DNA from: Diogma glabrata
Lineage: Eukaryota; Arthropoda; Insecta; Diptera; Cylindrotomidae
Assembly (NCBI GenBank): GCA_963693315.1
Contig: OY856186.1
Location: forward strand, 302,042,144 to 302,106,143
Direction: 5' to 3'
DNA length: 64,000 nt
The notes beneath the pieces were generated by a model. The model searched no databases and had not been told where the DNA came from. It saw only the letters and a list, made by a program, of their open reading frames with translations. Of this stretch, positions 36,236 through 47,200 are shown piece after piece. Numbering within the stretch: position 1 is the first letter of the stretch; every line of letters begins with the position of its first letter. The translations under genes and the position numbers were made by a program.

Positions 36236-36480
36236 AACACAAGTTTTATAAATGTATATTTCAATTAGATTTAGTTTAAATTTTTATTTTACCCCACAAT
36301 GTAATATCCAAGTTCTTTTGTGAACTGGATTTTGTGTTGCCGTGATGGCTGTTTTAATATTCTTTTTATATACAATTCTGGTAGTTTTTCTGTAATTGTA
36401 GCAAAACTCCTGGAAAAACACAAGTATTATAAATATATATTTCAATTAGATTTAGTTTAAATTATTATTTTTCGGCTTGG
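36193..36480. repeat. Direct duplication of the CHMP7 5' exon edge
   Basis: A ~105-bp segment at 36193-36297 recurs at about 36358-36474. Each has, on the minus strand, AGATTTAGTTTAA-type intron sequence, a CTTGTGTTTTYCCAG acceptor and the start of an exon encoding LPELYIKR. The copies differ by about 10%. It is a tandem duplication of an intron-exon boundary within the captured gene. Confidence 0.65.
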
Positions 36481-36489
36481 AAACTTACC

Positions 36490-37323
36490 AATGTAAACAA
36501 AAATTTGATAATGTATACAAAAATGAACTAAATGTCAAAATTTATATTGGTACACTTGTTCTGATTCTTACCACCAGAAGTTTCCTTCAATCGTCAATAA
36601 AATTTAAGCTTAATAAAAACAAAAAGTAAAATTTTGATTTTTTTAATCCATTATTTTTATCAAAATAACACAAATGTGTAATATGTCATATATTATAATG
36701 ATATACTCAGTATGAACGAAATTCCAACGTAGAAAATGGGACCTTCAGATCTTATGGATTTTCATATTTTCATACATAATAACTGATTTCTAATTATCAT
36801 TGCTGTATGTAATCTGTCAAATACAGCAAAATAACGATTTGAACTTTAACAAAAAAGGTCTATAAGCTTTCAAATGTCATACTTTTATTTTTTTCTTGTG
36901 TTCATTATTTATAATGTAAGGCTTTTTATCCATATAAAATGACACAAACAAGTATGATGTCTATGATTATAATGATATACGCAGTATTACCAAAATTCCT
37001 TCGCTCAAAATGAGTCAACCAGAGGACGAGAATTTCAGTGCAATTCTTTAAGGTCTTTCAGAATGAAGAAAAATTTTAATTTTTTTTCTTCAGATTTATA
37101 AAGTTTTTTGCTTTAAAAGTTTTAGAAATACGTACTGACTGCTTCAACAAACTTGTCTTTTCAATTTGGGATCAATCACATAATGGGAAGTTACTGAAAA
37201 ATGAATCACAAAATTCCACCCATCAAAGCTCTCAGAAGTCAAGTTAAATAAAAGTGTGTAAAAAAGACGTAAATTAAGGCTTATTATAATGGTAAATTTA
37301 CGTCTTTATAATTCGAGTTTTTA
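36490..37323. other. AT-rich right flank of the CACTA-like element
   Basis: No gene recognised. A TATTATAATGATATAC-CAGTAT motif occurs twice (about 36690-36715 and 36965-36990) about 275 bp apart. Confidence 0.4.
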
Positions 37324-37689
37324 GAGTGTGTAAGAACAGGTAAAATAGTTTGGAAAAATGGAGGCTATCCATGTGGGGAGTATCCAGATTTAAAAATAGC
37401 TCGTGAGGCTTATGTATTATCAACACAATCAGGAGAAAAAACATTGGCAGATAAAGGATATAATGACAAAAATCATTTTCTGTTACCAACAGTACAAAAC
37501 TGTGTTTCTCATAAACGGATTATGGCTCGTCACGAAACGGTTAATAAACGAATAAGACAGTTCAGAATTTTGAAGGATACTTTTCGTAACTCTCTGGAAA
37601 AGCATCCAATGGTATTCCTTTCTGTTGTTAATTTAACACAACTGATGATTGAAAATGGCGAACCATTGTTTTCCGTTATAAACTAATTT

Positions 37690-38319
37690 ATTTGTAAATA
37701 TAATTCTATCGAAACCATTTCATTTTGTTTTAATGATTTTTTATTACCTTTCCCGCAGCTCCTAGGGAAAGATTTAAAAAAAATTATTTTAAGTTTCCTT
37801 TCTTCTGAATCTTTACTTTTATTTTCGTCATAAGTTTCTTTCATTTTTGTTTTAAAAAATTTTCTATGGTTTAAAAATTAAAGAATCAAATCATAAAATT
37901 GATTTGTTCATTCTTTGCAAAAGAAGATACAGAAATGTTTCATAATATAAATCTTTCGTTGATTTACGTTTTATCTAATGTATATAATTATTAATTATCT
38001 TTGTATATAATTAATGTATATAATCTAATGTATAATAATTTTTGGTTATTAGGATTATATTTTTGAAGATTTTTGTGTTCGGTTATTATTGAGTTTGATA
38101 AGGAAGGTTTGTTGGAAATTAATTAATAATGAATCTGTTTTTGAATTAATTTATTTATTGGTTGTCGTCGATAAATTTGTATTATTTACTACAAAAAATT
38201 TTGTATACTGATGGGTGGGTTAATGTGGATATACTGTGGAATAATGTATTACGTCCACAATTTCAGACTATGTAATATTCAAAGTTTCTGGATTATAATT
38301 ATTTATTTCTATGAAAGCA
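37690..38319. other. AT-rich 3' flank of the Harbinger-like element
   Basis: No gene, repeat array or clear terminus recognised. The right terminal repeat of the Harbinger-like element should lie here or at the MITE-like end that follows. Confidence 0.35.
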
Positions 38320-38497
38320 GGGGCCCTATTCTTGAACACATAAATGTGAATTTGGACCATATTGTAAAGTTCGAATTCAAATTAGATAATATTGTGAAAA
38401 CTGAAAGTCGTTTATCGTAAAATCGTTGCCATAACCGTTTAATGTTATGCAATACGAAATAGTGTACAAATTTACATTTGTTTGGGAATAGGACCCC
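38320..38497. mobile_element. MITE with GGGGYCCTATTC termini
   Basis: Starts GGGGCCCTATTCTTGAACAC, and the end reads as the reverse complement of GGGGTCCTATTCCCAAACAA, giving about 34-bp imperfect inverted termini around a 178-bp AT-rich body. Such G-rich ends are compatible with a PIF/Harbinger derivative. The target duplication is not clear. Confidence 0.7.
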
Positions 38498-38595
38498 AGA
38501 ATAAGTTAAAGTGTTTTGTAGTTAACATTTTTTAGTTGTATTATGGATTTTATTTAAAGTGGCGCTATTTTTGTTAGTTAATGTAAATTTTTTAA

Positions 38596-38631
38596 TTCGG
38601 TAATAGCGAGGCATAATGCTCGCAATACCGA
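38596..38631. repeat. Short hairpin TTCGGTA...TACCGAA
   Basis: TTCGGTAATAGCGAG, a GCATAATG loop, then CTCGCAATACCGAA: a nearly perfect stem. The role is unknown. Confidence 0.5.
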
Positions 38632-39305
38632 AATAAAATTTAAGGACCATAAACGGTAATACTTTTATCGGTAGTGAAAGCCCTAATCGAGAGTTTTGAA
38701 AGATGTTAAATTAGGAGAAATATTTATAATTTTTTTTAATATATAGATTGAAAAGATTGTGTTAATGTTCAAGAAGTTTGTTTAGGTGCATTATGTTTTT
38801 TAATGTATAATTTTAAATCAATAAACATTGCCGGTGATATTACTTTATTTCGAAGTAAATTAAAAGAAATGCTACTATTGAATATTAAACCGCCTAAAAA
38901 AGTTGCCCAAACATTGTTGTTAGAACTGTAATTGCACTGTTATATTTTTCGTTAGCTTAAATACTTTTATAAAGTCTGCTATAAAACTCCACAGATTATC
39001 TTTAATGTTTCGCTCTTTTTGAATATTTTTGTCAGCGGTGCAATATTCCCTATATAAACAATATTTCAGAGCAATCTCTTTACACTTTTAAATAGCGAAA
39101 CGCTTGAACGAAGACTGACATCCGCATCAAGCCTCCTTCAACCAGGAAAACATACATTTGAGTTGCATAAGTCGCTTTCTGTAACACCCAGGTAACATGG
39201 TTGTGGAGTTTAAGCGCAGTACAATAAATGTTTTTATAAAATCGTTAAACACGTGAAATAATGAATAATGAAATCAAAATTTTTTTCATAACATCAATTT
39301 CACAA

Positions 39306-39437
39306 GCTAGGTTTTAACATGCGAACTGTGGACTGTGGATAATTATTAATCAATTAAAACTAAGAATTTTGTGGTGAATATAAAATTATCTTTTGTTATT
39401 GGTAAAAAAATTCACAGTTCGCATGTTAAAACCCAGC
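39306..39437. mobile_element. 132-bp MITE with 25-bp inverted termini
   Basis: GCTAGGTTTTAACATGCGAACTGTG at the left is mirrored by CACAGTTCGCATGTTAAAACCCAGC at the right with one or two mismatches. The body is AT-rich without coding sequence. Confidence 0.75.
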
Positions 39438-39640
39438 TTCAGCCATCATCATCAACGTTCAAATCTCATAATTTTAAACCGCTCCAAACTATTTAAATTA
39501 TAATAATAATTTCACGATACATTTTAGGTAGATTTCATATAAAAATCTACCTATTGCAATGCGGGCTTCATCTCGGAATTTCGGAAAAATTTTTGTGCCA
39601 AACGACTATATATGATAAGCGGAGACGAAAAAAAAAAAAA

Positions 39641-39754
<114 letters not shown>

Positions 39755-39776
39755 GATATGAGATATAACGAAAACG

Positions 39777-40720
39777 ACCGGCACTCTCAGGGTCGCATGG
39801 TATTAATATCTCGGACAAGTTCGTGAATCAGCAAAATCCAACACGTGGTTAAGGAACTAGAGCCTTTTTTCTTAAAAAAAATTGATTTTTTAAAACCGTT
39901 ATAACGGCGGTTTGGATACTAATATTTTTAAAAAATTAACAAATTTAGAATCTTTGGAATCTTTTTTATCAATTTGTTTTAAAAATAGACCTCTACAGCT
40001 AGAGATTCCTGAGTGAGCGGCTCCAACAAAAAAGTTTGCAAAAAAAATTTTTTTTTTAAACAACCGGCACTCTCACGGTCGCATTTGTAAAGCCAGATCA
40101 AAAAACCTTTTCTTAAAATGTGCGTTTTATTAATATCTTGGACGAGTTCGTAAATCAGCCAAATCCGACACATGGTTAAGAAACTAGAGGCTTTATACTA
40201 GAAAAAAACTTTGTTTTTTAGATCCGTTATAACGGCCGTTTGGATTCTAATATTTTTAAAAACTTCATAAATTTAGAATCTCTAAAACCTTTTTAATCAG
40301 TTTCTTTCAAAAAAAAGACCTCTGCACTTGGAGGTTTCTGAGTGAGCGGCTCCAACAAAAAAGCTTGTAAAACACAAAATGCGTTTGAATCAACCGGCAC
40401 ACTCACGGTCGCATCTGTGGAACCAGATCAAAAAACCTTCCGTAAACATGTGTGTTTTTTAAATATCTTGGACAAGTTCGTAAATCAGAAAAATCTGACA
40501 CATGGTTAAATAACTAGAGACTTTATACTAAAAAAAAATTCGTTTTTTCAATCCGTTATAACGGCCGTTTGGATACTAATATCTTTAAAAACTTCATAAA
40601 TTTAGAATCTGTGGAAACATTTTAATCCGTTTCTTATAAATATAAACCTCTGCAGTTAGAGGTTTTTGACTCGTGGGCTTCAACAAAAAAGTTTGCAACA
40701 ATCCATAAATACAATATCCA
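39777..40720. repeat. Three tandem ~290-330-bp units in DINE-1-like copy 1
   Basis: Units start at 39777, 40063 and 40393, each with ACCGGCACTCTCA(C)GGTCGCA. Each continues with ATCTYGGACAAGTTCGTAAATCAG, CCGTTATAACGGCCGTTTGG and GAGTGAGCGGCTCCAACAAAAAA. The first lacks ~45 bp near its start. Copy 2 carries only one unit. Confidence 0.85.
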
Positions 40721-41599
40721 AAAACCTTATAACAGTCAATGAAAAAAAAATAAAAAGGTTTGAATAGAAGAAATTAATTTTTTTTTCTTAGAAATAAACT
40801 ATTTTGATATTTTGCAGTAATTGGACGACATATGATATAGCGTAGGTTTGTGTCATAAATTGGCACACACATGTTCTGTGGTAGATTTGATATTTGTTTG
40901 TTGCAAAATTGGATAGATATAGTTATGCTTATATGTAGCTAATTTTCTTTTTAAAATTTGTTCGATATCTGTTTGAAATTAGTTTGTGTTGTTACTTAAA
41001 ACTAATCTAATACATCAGATTCTACTGGCCAAGGTTGCCAACTGTGGTGTTTTCACCCGGAGTTTCAGGTTTTTTATGCTGTTCTCCGGTCTCCGGATTT
41101 TGGCGTAAAAATCTCTTGTTTTTTCAAAATATTTCAAATTTGCATCGTAAACGCATTGAAATTTTTTTGTTCTGTTTTAAGAAGACTTATGCTTTATGGA
41201 AAACCCCCGGTATATCGGGGGGTTTTGCTTTATGACATAATAGATGCAATTAACCAATTAATTATAAAAAACGTCAAATTATATTCATATGTTTTTAATT
41301 AGTTTTCATGAATTACGGTAGTGCGTCTATAGGTTAATTTTAATAGCGATTTAATTCTACTAATTCATCTTTGTGCTGACTGTTTTGTAATTGTAAGTTA
41401 TTAAATTATATTAATATAAAAATATTTAATATTTAAGTCAAATTTTATTAAAGTGAAAATATTTATACTTAAATCATTTCAAATTTTAGTCAACAATGCC
41501 AAAATCAAAAAATTTAAAGAAAAAATAGAGCCGACTTCAGAAAAAAACAAAAAAGTGAAAAATAATTCAATTGTGGCATTTATAGACAAAAATAACAAA

Positions 41600-44420
41600 A
41601 ATAACAATCCGACCTCTGTTTTTCCACAAAAAACGAACAACGTAGCCCTATTCCAATATCTAGGCCTGTCTTACAAGGTTTTCCACGCTCTCAACATCGT
41701 CCAGTAATTCTTGAGATACGAATCCAAATTCCACTCGTTAACTCTACTCCTCAACCTAGATGGAATTTTAACAAAGCTGACTGGGCTAAATATAGGTTGG
41801 AGTTGGATGCAGTGATTCGCCGGATCCAACCCATTCCTAAAAATTACGATAGATTTGTTGGAGCCATCATCTCAACTGCAAAGAAATGCTTCCCAAGAGG
41901 CTTTCGTGAAGAATATATTCCTGGCTGGAGTAAAGAGAGCGATATATTATATGAGGAGTACCTTAGTAGTGGTGAGGCAGACGTGGCTGATGACTTAATA
42001 TACTCACAGGACGCCGCGAGAAAACAAAAGTGGTTTAACGCTGTTGAAAACATTGATTTTTCCCATTCAAGCAGGGAAGCATGAAGTCTCCTTCGGAAAC
42101 TGGGTGGCTCAAACTCAATTACTCGTGCTAACAATGAAATAAATCCAGAGGACATCGCAAATCACATAGTAAATATGTCTCGTTCTTCTATTGATTGCCT
42201 TGCCTGCCTGCCTTGCCTGCCTGCCTTGCCTGCCTTGCCTGCCTTGCCTGCCTTGCCTGCCTTGCCTGCCTTGCCTGCCTTGCCTGCCTTGCCTGCCTTG
42301 CCTGCCTTGCCTGCCTTGCCTGCCTTGCCTGCCTTGCCTGCCTTGCCTGCCTTGCCTGCCTTGCCTGCCTTGCCTGCCTTGCCTGCCTTGCCTGCCTTGC
42401 CTGCCTTGCCTGCCTTGCCTGCCTTGCCTGCCTTGCCTGCCTTGCCTGCCTTGCCTGCCTTGCCTGCCTTGCCTGCCTTGCCTGCCTTGCCTGCCTTGCC
42501 TGCCTTGCCTGCCTTGCCTGCCTTGCCTGCCTTGCCTGCCTTGCCTGCCTTGCCTACCTTGCCTGCCTTGCCTGCAACAATTAAACGGAAATTAAGAGAA
42601 ATGAAGCGCATTTGCTCGTCTCCATCGAAGTATGCGAACTCTTTTAGTAGCGAAGAACTAGAATCAGCTCTGTCCCAAACAAAAAACGGAAAAGCAGCTG
42701 GCTACGATGGAATTTTTCCAGAATTTCTTAAAAATGCTGGAAAAAAATGTAAAACAGTGGCTGACTAAATTTTTCTCGAATGTCCTAGAAACCGGCAATC
42801 TACCAAAACATTTTAAGACTACGAAAGTGATAGCGATACTTAAGCCAGGTAAACCATCCAATGAACCAGGAAGATATCGCCCGATTGCCCTTTTGAGCAC
42901 CTGCTATAAATTTCTAGAACGGCTCATATACAATCGTATCGCACCGATATTGAATGACCAGATCCCAACCAAACAAGCTGGTTTTCGTCCCAATCGCAGT
43001 TGCACTGACCAACTGCTCGCTCTAACATCCTATATCGAAGCTGGATATCAAAAACAACTAAAAACAGGCGCAGTATTCATCGATCTTACTGCAGCATATG
43101 ATACGGTCTGGCGAATTGGGATTATATATAAGCTGTTCAATGCAATACCTTGTAGCACCATCTCGCGTTTAATTAACAACATGTTGAGTAATCGTGTATT
43201 CAAAGTTCATCTAAATAATTCCTGTAGTAGGTCTAAAATGCTTAACAATGGTTTACCACAGGGTTCCGTCTTGGCGCCACTACTTTTTAATCTGTACATT
43301 CATGACATTCCTGACACAACATCAAAGAAATTTGGTTAAGCTGATGATTGGACCCTGGCCACTCAAAACAAAGACATGGGTGTTTTGGAGGATTTGCTCT
43401 CAGCTGACCTAGCGATAATGAATGACTATTTTCGAACGTGGAGTTTATTTCCCAATCTAAGTAAAACCGAGAGCTCCTGTTTCCACTTGAACAACAAACT
43501 GGCAAAACACGAACTATCAGTGTTATTTAACAGCACTGTCATTAAATACAATCAACAGCCAAAGTACCTGGGCATTACTCTCGATAGAACTCTTTCTTTT
43601 AAACTCCACCTAGAAAATACGTCAAAAAAACTTAAAACGAGAAACAATATATTGCACAAACTGGCAGGCTCTACATGGGGTGCTACTCCAGCTACCCTCC
43701 GAACAACTGCTCTAAGTCTGGTTTACTCAGTGGCTGAGTATGGCGCACCAGTCTGGTTGAATAGCACACATACTCAAAAAGTTGACTGCCAGCTGCATGA
43801 CACGATGCGTACTATAAGTGGTACTATCAGATCCACCCCTTTACCTTGGCTCCCTGTGTTAAGCAATATCGCTCCACCTGCACTCAGACGCTCGCATGCT
43901 CTCATGCGTGAACATAAAAAGGTAACCAACAACATCACGTTACCCTTGCACGAATATTACGGTGACCGCACTCGTTGTCGATTGAAGTCAAGAAAGCCTC
44001 CACATAAAACTGCCAGCAACTTGCTGGCAACTAATTTTAATATCTTGGATGCCTGGGACACCCCCTGGCAACACAACTGGCCTTTCTATTACTAACCTGA
44101 CTTCTACCCAACCTGGTTTCCATTTGCCACGTCATACCTGGACTACATCAAACCGAATAAGAACGAATCATGGACGATGTGCTGATTCTGCCTACAAGTG
44201 GGGCATTTCAGAGTCCCCTGAGTGTGACTGCGGCACTCCACAACAAACTATAAAACACATTGCAACTGTGTGTCCAATTCGACGTTACAATGGCAACATC
44301 TCAGACATCCATTTGGCAACTCCCGATGTAGTAGAATGGATAAACTCGCTCGAAGTAAACATCCGATGCTCAAATGTACTGCCCAATGTTCAAATATTTT
44401 ACTTTTTAATTTTTACTTAA
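41600..44420 (+). pseudogene. LINE ORF2: reverse transcriptase, jockey-type, broken
   Basis: 41690-42170 encodes the end of the endonuclease and the linker (PRWNFNKADWAKYRLELDAV, EEYIPGWSKESDILYEEY, WFNAVENIDFSHSSREA), stopped by TGA at 42082. After a 9-bp repeat tract, 42577-42740 reads on as LSQTKNGKAAGYDGIFPEF. A frameshift at an A-run near 42743 follows, then palm and fingers: KVIAILKPGKP, YRPIALLSTCYKFLERLIYN, QAGFRPNRSC, VFIDLTAAYDTVW, GLPQGSVLAPLLFNLYIHDI. The Tyr of the YADD box is a TAA (43337-43339), and ADDW continues in frame. Thumb (PKYLGITLDRTLSF) and a C-terminal CxCG...HI...C knuckle (~44226-44270) follow after another frameshift. Confidence 0.85.
42198..42575 (+). repeat. 9-bp minisatellite (TTGCCTGCC)n inside the LINE ORF
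   Basis: About 40 almost identical tandem units with irregular spacing in the first three and one TTGCCTACC variant near 42550. As 9 is a multiple of 3, the host frame passes through as a Leu-Pro-Ala repeat between DC.. and ..TIKRKLRE. It is GC-rich and pyrimidine-biased, unlike its surroundings. Related LINE proteins have no such tract, so it is an expansion in this copy or subfamily. Confidence 0.95.
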
Positions 44421-45154
44421 AAGACGCGCAATCAAATCGATTGTAAGTTCATTTAATGTGTATCCATGTTTTGTTTTAGGTAGATTTCATAGAAAAGTCT
44501 ACCTATTTTTTAAGTTTAATTTTTGATGTCACAAAAAAAACCATACGCTAAATAAATAAATAGACAAAAATACGTAACATTTTGATTAATTGAATTATAC
44601 CTTGCTATAGACAATAAAATTACGCTGTTAAACAACGTTACTATATTAAAATCGTTACTTTTTATTATAATTATTATAGTTATTATAGTTGTTATAATAG
44701 TAATTATATTTTAAAAGTTATTTGTAGTACACAAAATTGAAGACGATGTAGGCACTTGGCGAAACATTTTAATATTATTTTAAATAATTTAGTTCACTTG
44801 TTATAAGTTTCGCAATAAATACAAATTATAATTATTGTTTTATTTTTATTTTTATTTAAACAAAATATATGTGTGTATATATATATTTTTGCCCGATTAA
44901 TTTCGGTTGTTACACCATTATCAAGAGCTTGAAAAATATATACTAAAGAAAAATATAAAACAAAACAGTTTTTGAAGCTACTCAAATTCGAAAAAATTAA
45001 ACATAAAATAATTCAATGAACAAGTAAGAATTTAACAATAAACAATTAAAATTCAAATTAGAAAAAATCTTTATAAAAATTAGTCTCAAAATAACTAATG
45101 AAGGCAATACCACTGTGTAAATTAAGTTTATAAAAATTTTTGAAAAAACATTGA

Positions 45155-45800
45155 AACATGGGAAATTTTAAATTAAATAAACAAATCTGGACAAGTTAAC
45201 GGTGAATAAATTATATCAGTTTGGGCATTCAATAAATTTTGATTATAAAACTGAGCTTTTCTAATTTCAAAAGATTCCAAAATATTTATTCTTAAACCTT
45301 TGTTTTCAAACTGAAGAATTTTTAGATTACTATTATTACTAAATGTACTATTATGGTTTTCGGATATTAAATGATTAGCAAACGTGGAATTAGAATGTCC
45401 CAATCTTAAGGCTCGAAAATGTTCTGATAAACGTTCAGAAAAACTACGACCAGTTTGTCCGATATAGATTGCATTACAGTCATCACAGGACAATTGATAA
45501 ACTCCACTATTTGTAAATTTATTTTGCTGATTTAATTTATTGTTAACCAAAAGACTGTGTAAATTTTTGTTATTATAAAAAGAACAACTTAAATTTGTAT
45601 GTTTAGTAATAATGTTTCCTAGTTTTGGGCTTATTTTATCATGATAATTAATTTTACAATAATGTTTTAGAATAGGTGGTGAAACTGGATAAATTTGGAT
45701 ATAAGCAAGACGTTTGAGCTTCTTGTGTAGTATTTTATAAACTAAATCAGGATTGAAACCATTGGTGTTTGATATAGTTAAAATTGTATTTTTGTATTGC
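45155..45800 (-). pseudogene. Penelope-like element: GIY-YIG endonuclease fragment
   Basis: The minus-strand frame 45173-45550 reads SGVYQLSCDDCNAIYIGQTGRSFSERLSEH, the GIY-YIG nuclease core, with the Tyr pair, the following Arg in GRS and a HLISENH block. Cysteines in SCDDC match the linker motif of Penelope proteins. Upstream in minus sense (45551-45790) the frame continues as the linker (KTISNTNGFNPDLVYKILHKK, IQIYPVSPPILKHYC). The reverse transcriptase is absent; the arm begins directly afterwards. The C-terminal ~200 residues are well preserved, but the element is not autonomous. Confidence 0.85.
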
Positions 45801-46440
45801 CTTCATTATTTTGAGACTAATTTTTATTAAGATTTTTTCTAATTTGAATTTTAATTGTTTATTGTTAAATTCTTACTTGTTCATTGAATTATTTTATGTT
45901 TAATTTTTTCGAATTTGAGTAGCTTCAAAAACTGTTTTGTTTTATATTTTTGTTAATCATTTTTCTTTAGTATATATTTTTCAAGCTCTTGATAATGGTG
46001 TAACAACCGAAATTAATCGGGCAAAAATATATATATATATACATATATATTTTGTTTAAATAAAAATAAAAATAAAACAATAATTATAATTTGTATTTAT
46101 TGCGAAACTTATAACAAGTCAAATAAAATATTTAAAATAATATTTGTAGTACAAAACTGTGGAAATTGGTGCCAAGCCTGAGATATATTAGTCGGTTTTT
46201 CTTCGAACAGTTTTGTACTACAAATAACTTTTAAAATATAATTACTATTATAATAACTATAATAATTATAATAAAAAGTAACGATTTTAATATAGTAACG
46301 TTGTTTAATAGCGTAATTTTATTGTCTATAGCACGGTATAATTAAATTAATCATAATGTAACGTAGTTTTGTCTCTAAAAGCCACAATTGAATTATTTTT
46401 CACTTTTTTGTGCCTCTCTTGTTTTTTCTGAAGTCGGTTC

Positions 46441-47200
46441 TATTTTTTTTTTTTTTTATTTTTAGTGTAGTCATAAAGCAAATGTCGGCTAGAAAGCGTT
46501 TTTTAAAGTAATAACTTCAAAGACCGGAAAAACTTTCATCAGTGACAATTTATTAATTATGGTTTTGCGATTTTTTGCACAAACGGCATACATATTTCCC
46601 GTGATAGAAAATTATTTACGATAACCTTGACAAGAATAGCAATATAATACTGCCCAAAACATCCAAACAGATTAGATGTTTTGACGAAATCAGCGAAAAT
46701 GCATTAAAAATATGTTTTTTTCTAATTTTCTGAATAACAGTATTTTTCACACCTGAGAAAAAATTATGGGACCCTCTCGGAATGAACCGAATAGAATACA
46801 ATTTAAATCATCCAAATCACACCAGCCGTTTATGAGAAATCGGTGAACATACATAAAAAAAAACTTACAGTGAAACACAGAACCTCCTTCTTTTTGAAGT
46901 CGGTTAGAAAGAAATGAAAACATAAGAAGCAAAGAATATTTTACATCATTCCAGTCCAGTTGGTTGATAAACGAAAACTATAGGAAAGGATATTATGTTT
47001 TAATTATTATGTTTATTTGTTTTATTAAAATAAAATAAGGAACTGAGTTTAATAAAACAATTTTTTTTTTTATTAAATATATTTTTTTTAAAACTTCAAA
47101 ATAAAGTTGACCTTTTCCAGTGAGTTTTTAAAATATATGGGGGTATAGTCTCTATTATGTTTGCTCTCCGGTTGAAGTAAGTTTAAGAGTTGGCATCCCC
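46441..47200. other. Non-coding right part of the hAT-like element
   Basis: AT-rich with no gene. Near 46840-46915 the text CCGTTTATGAGAAATCGGTG...CTCCTTCTTTTTGAAGTCGGTTA resembles a dispersed insect repeat ending in GAAGTCGGTT, echoing the GACTTCAG edge of the Penelope-like arms. Confidence 0.4.

Larger units (their letters stand above)
32142..37328. mobile_element. CACTA/EnSpm-like transposon inserted in the transposase
   Basis: The left end reads CACTCTAAAAA...CGTGTAAATTTACATT, and the right end is its imperfect reverse complement (...GTAAATTTACGTC...TTTTTAGAGTG), giving about 45-bp terminal inverted repeats. Excision that restores the interrupted transposase frame requires a 2-bp TG target duplication. 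CACT-initial termini with a 2-3 bp duplication are the hallmark of CACTA/EnSpm. Many sub-terminal GTGTAAATT/AATTTACAC motifs occur (32145-32400 and 33820-34040). The cargo comprises C2H2-finger coding sequence, an 800-bp palindrome and a CHMP7 pseudogene. No complete CACTA transposase was recognised, so this copy is non-autonomous. Confidence 0.8.
31621..37686 (+). pseudogene. Harbinger-like DDE transposase split by a 5.2-kb insertion
   Basis: 31621-32141 encodes an N-terminal helical part (MTSEYFLKLGNDILK), a LLW..FLKQYPVEHLRRSLF block after a frameshift near 31790, and the first catalytic block CSLDGVDFQILEPKPFNRRW with stops. The sequence breaks at ...YEIGLC. The rest resumes after the inserted transposon, at 37329-37686: RTGKIVWKNGGYPCGEYPDL (second Asp), LADKGYND (third acidic residue) and a helical C-terminus to a stop at 37684-37686. 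The two halves join in the correct frame once the insert and a 2-bp TG duplication are discounted. The 3' half is uninterrupted; the 5' half has frameshifts and stops. Confidence 0.8.
41595..44559 (+). mobile_element. 5'-truncated LINE with 13-bp target duplication
   Basis: ATAGACAAAAATA occurs at 41582-41594 and 44560-44572 on either side. The inserted segment starts within the endonuclease region and ends in a TAAATAAATAA-like tail, as expected for target-primed reverse transcription. Its 3' UTR contains a hairpin TAGGTAGATTTC...AAGTCTACCTA (44478-44507) that matches the terminal hairpin of the DINE-1-like elements. Confidence 0.8.
41530..46440. mobile_element. Penelope-like element with inverted arms, split by a LINE
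   Basis: Two long arms are reverse complements of each other: 41530-41594 plus 44560-45113 on the left, and 45797-46440 on the right. Each runs from a GACTTCAGAAAAAA-type edge, through ACAATAAAATTACGCTRTTAAACAACG, to CAAGAGCTTGAAAAATATATACTAAAG and CTCAAAATAA. Between the arms is a GIY-YIG fragment of a Penelope-like protein. Inverted pseudo-LTRs around a truncated coding region are known for Penelope elements. The left arm is interrupted by a LINE with a 13-bp duplication. Confidence 0.72.

Noticed and set aside
39525..39551. Terminal hairpin read as a canonical Helitron 3' end
   Set aside because: No CTRR after the hairpin at the required spacing and no TC start at the other end; the sub-terminal inverted repeats and far-end stem-loop fit the DINE-1/Helentron type better.
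42162..42611. Lys-Ala-Gly and Leu-Pro-Cys repeat ORFs over the 9-bp minisatellite
   Set aside because: A 9-bp repeat leaves every frame open; only the frame of the surrounding LINE has coding context.
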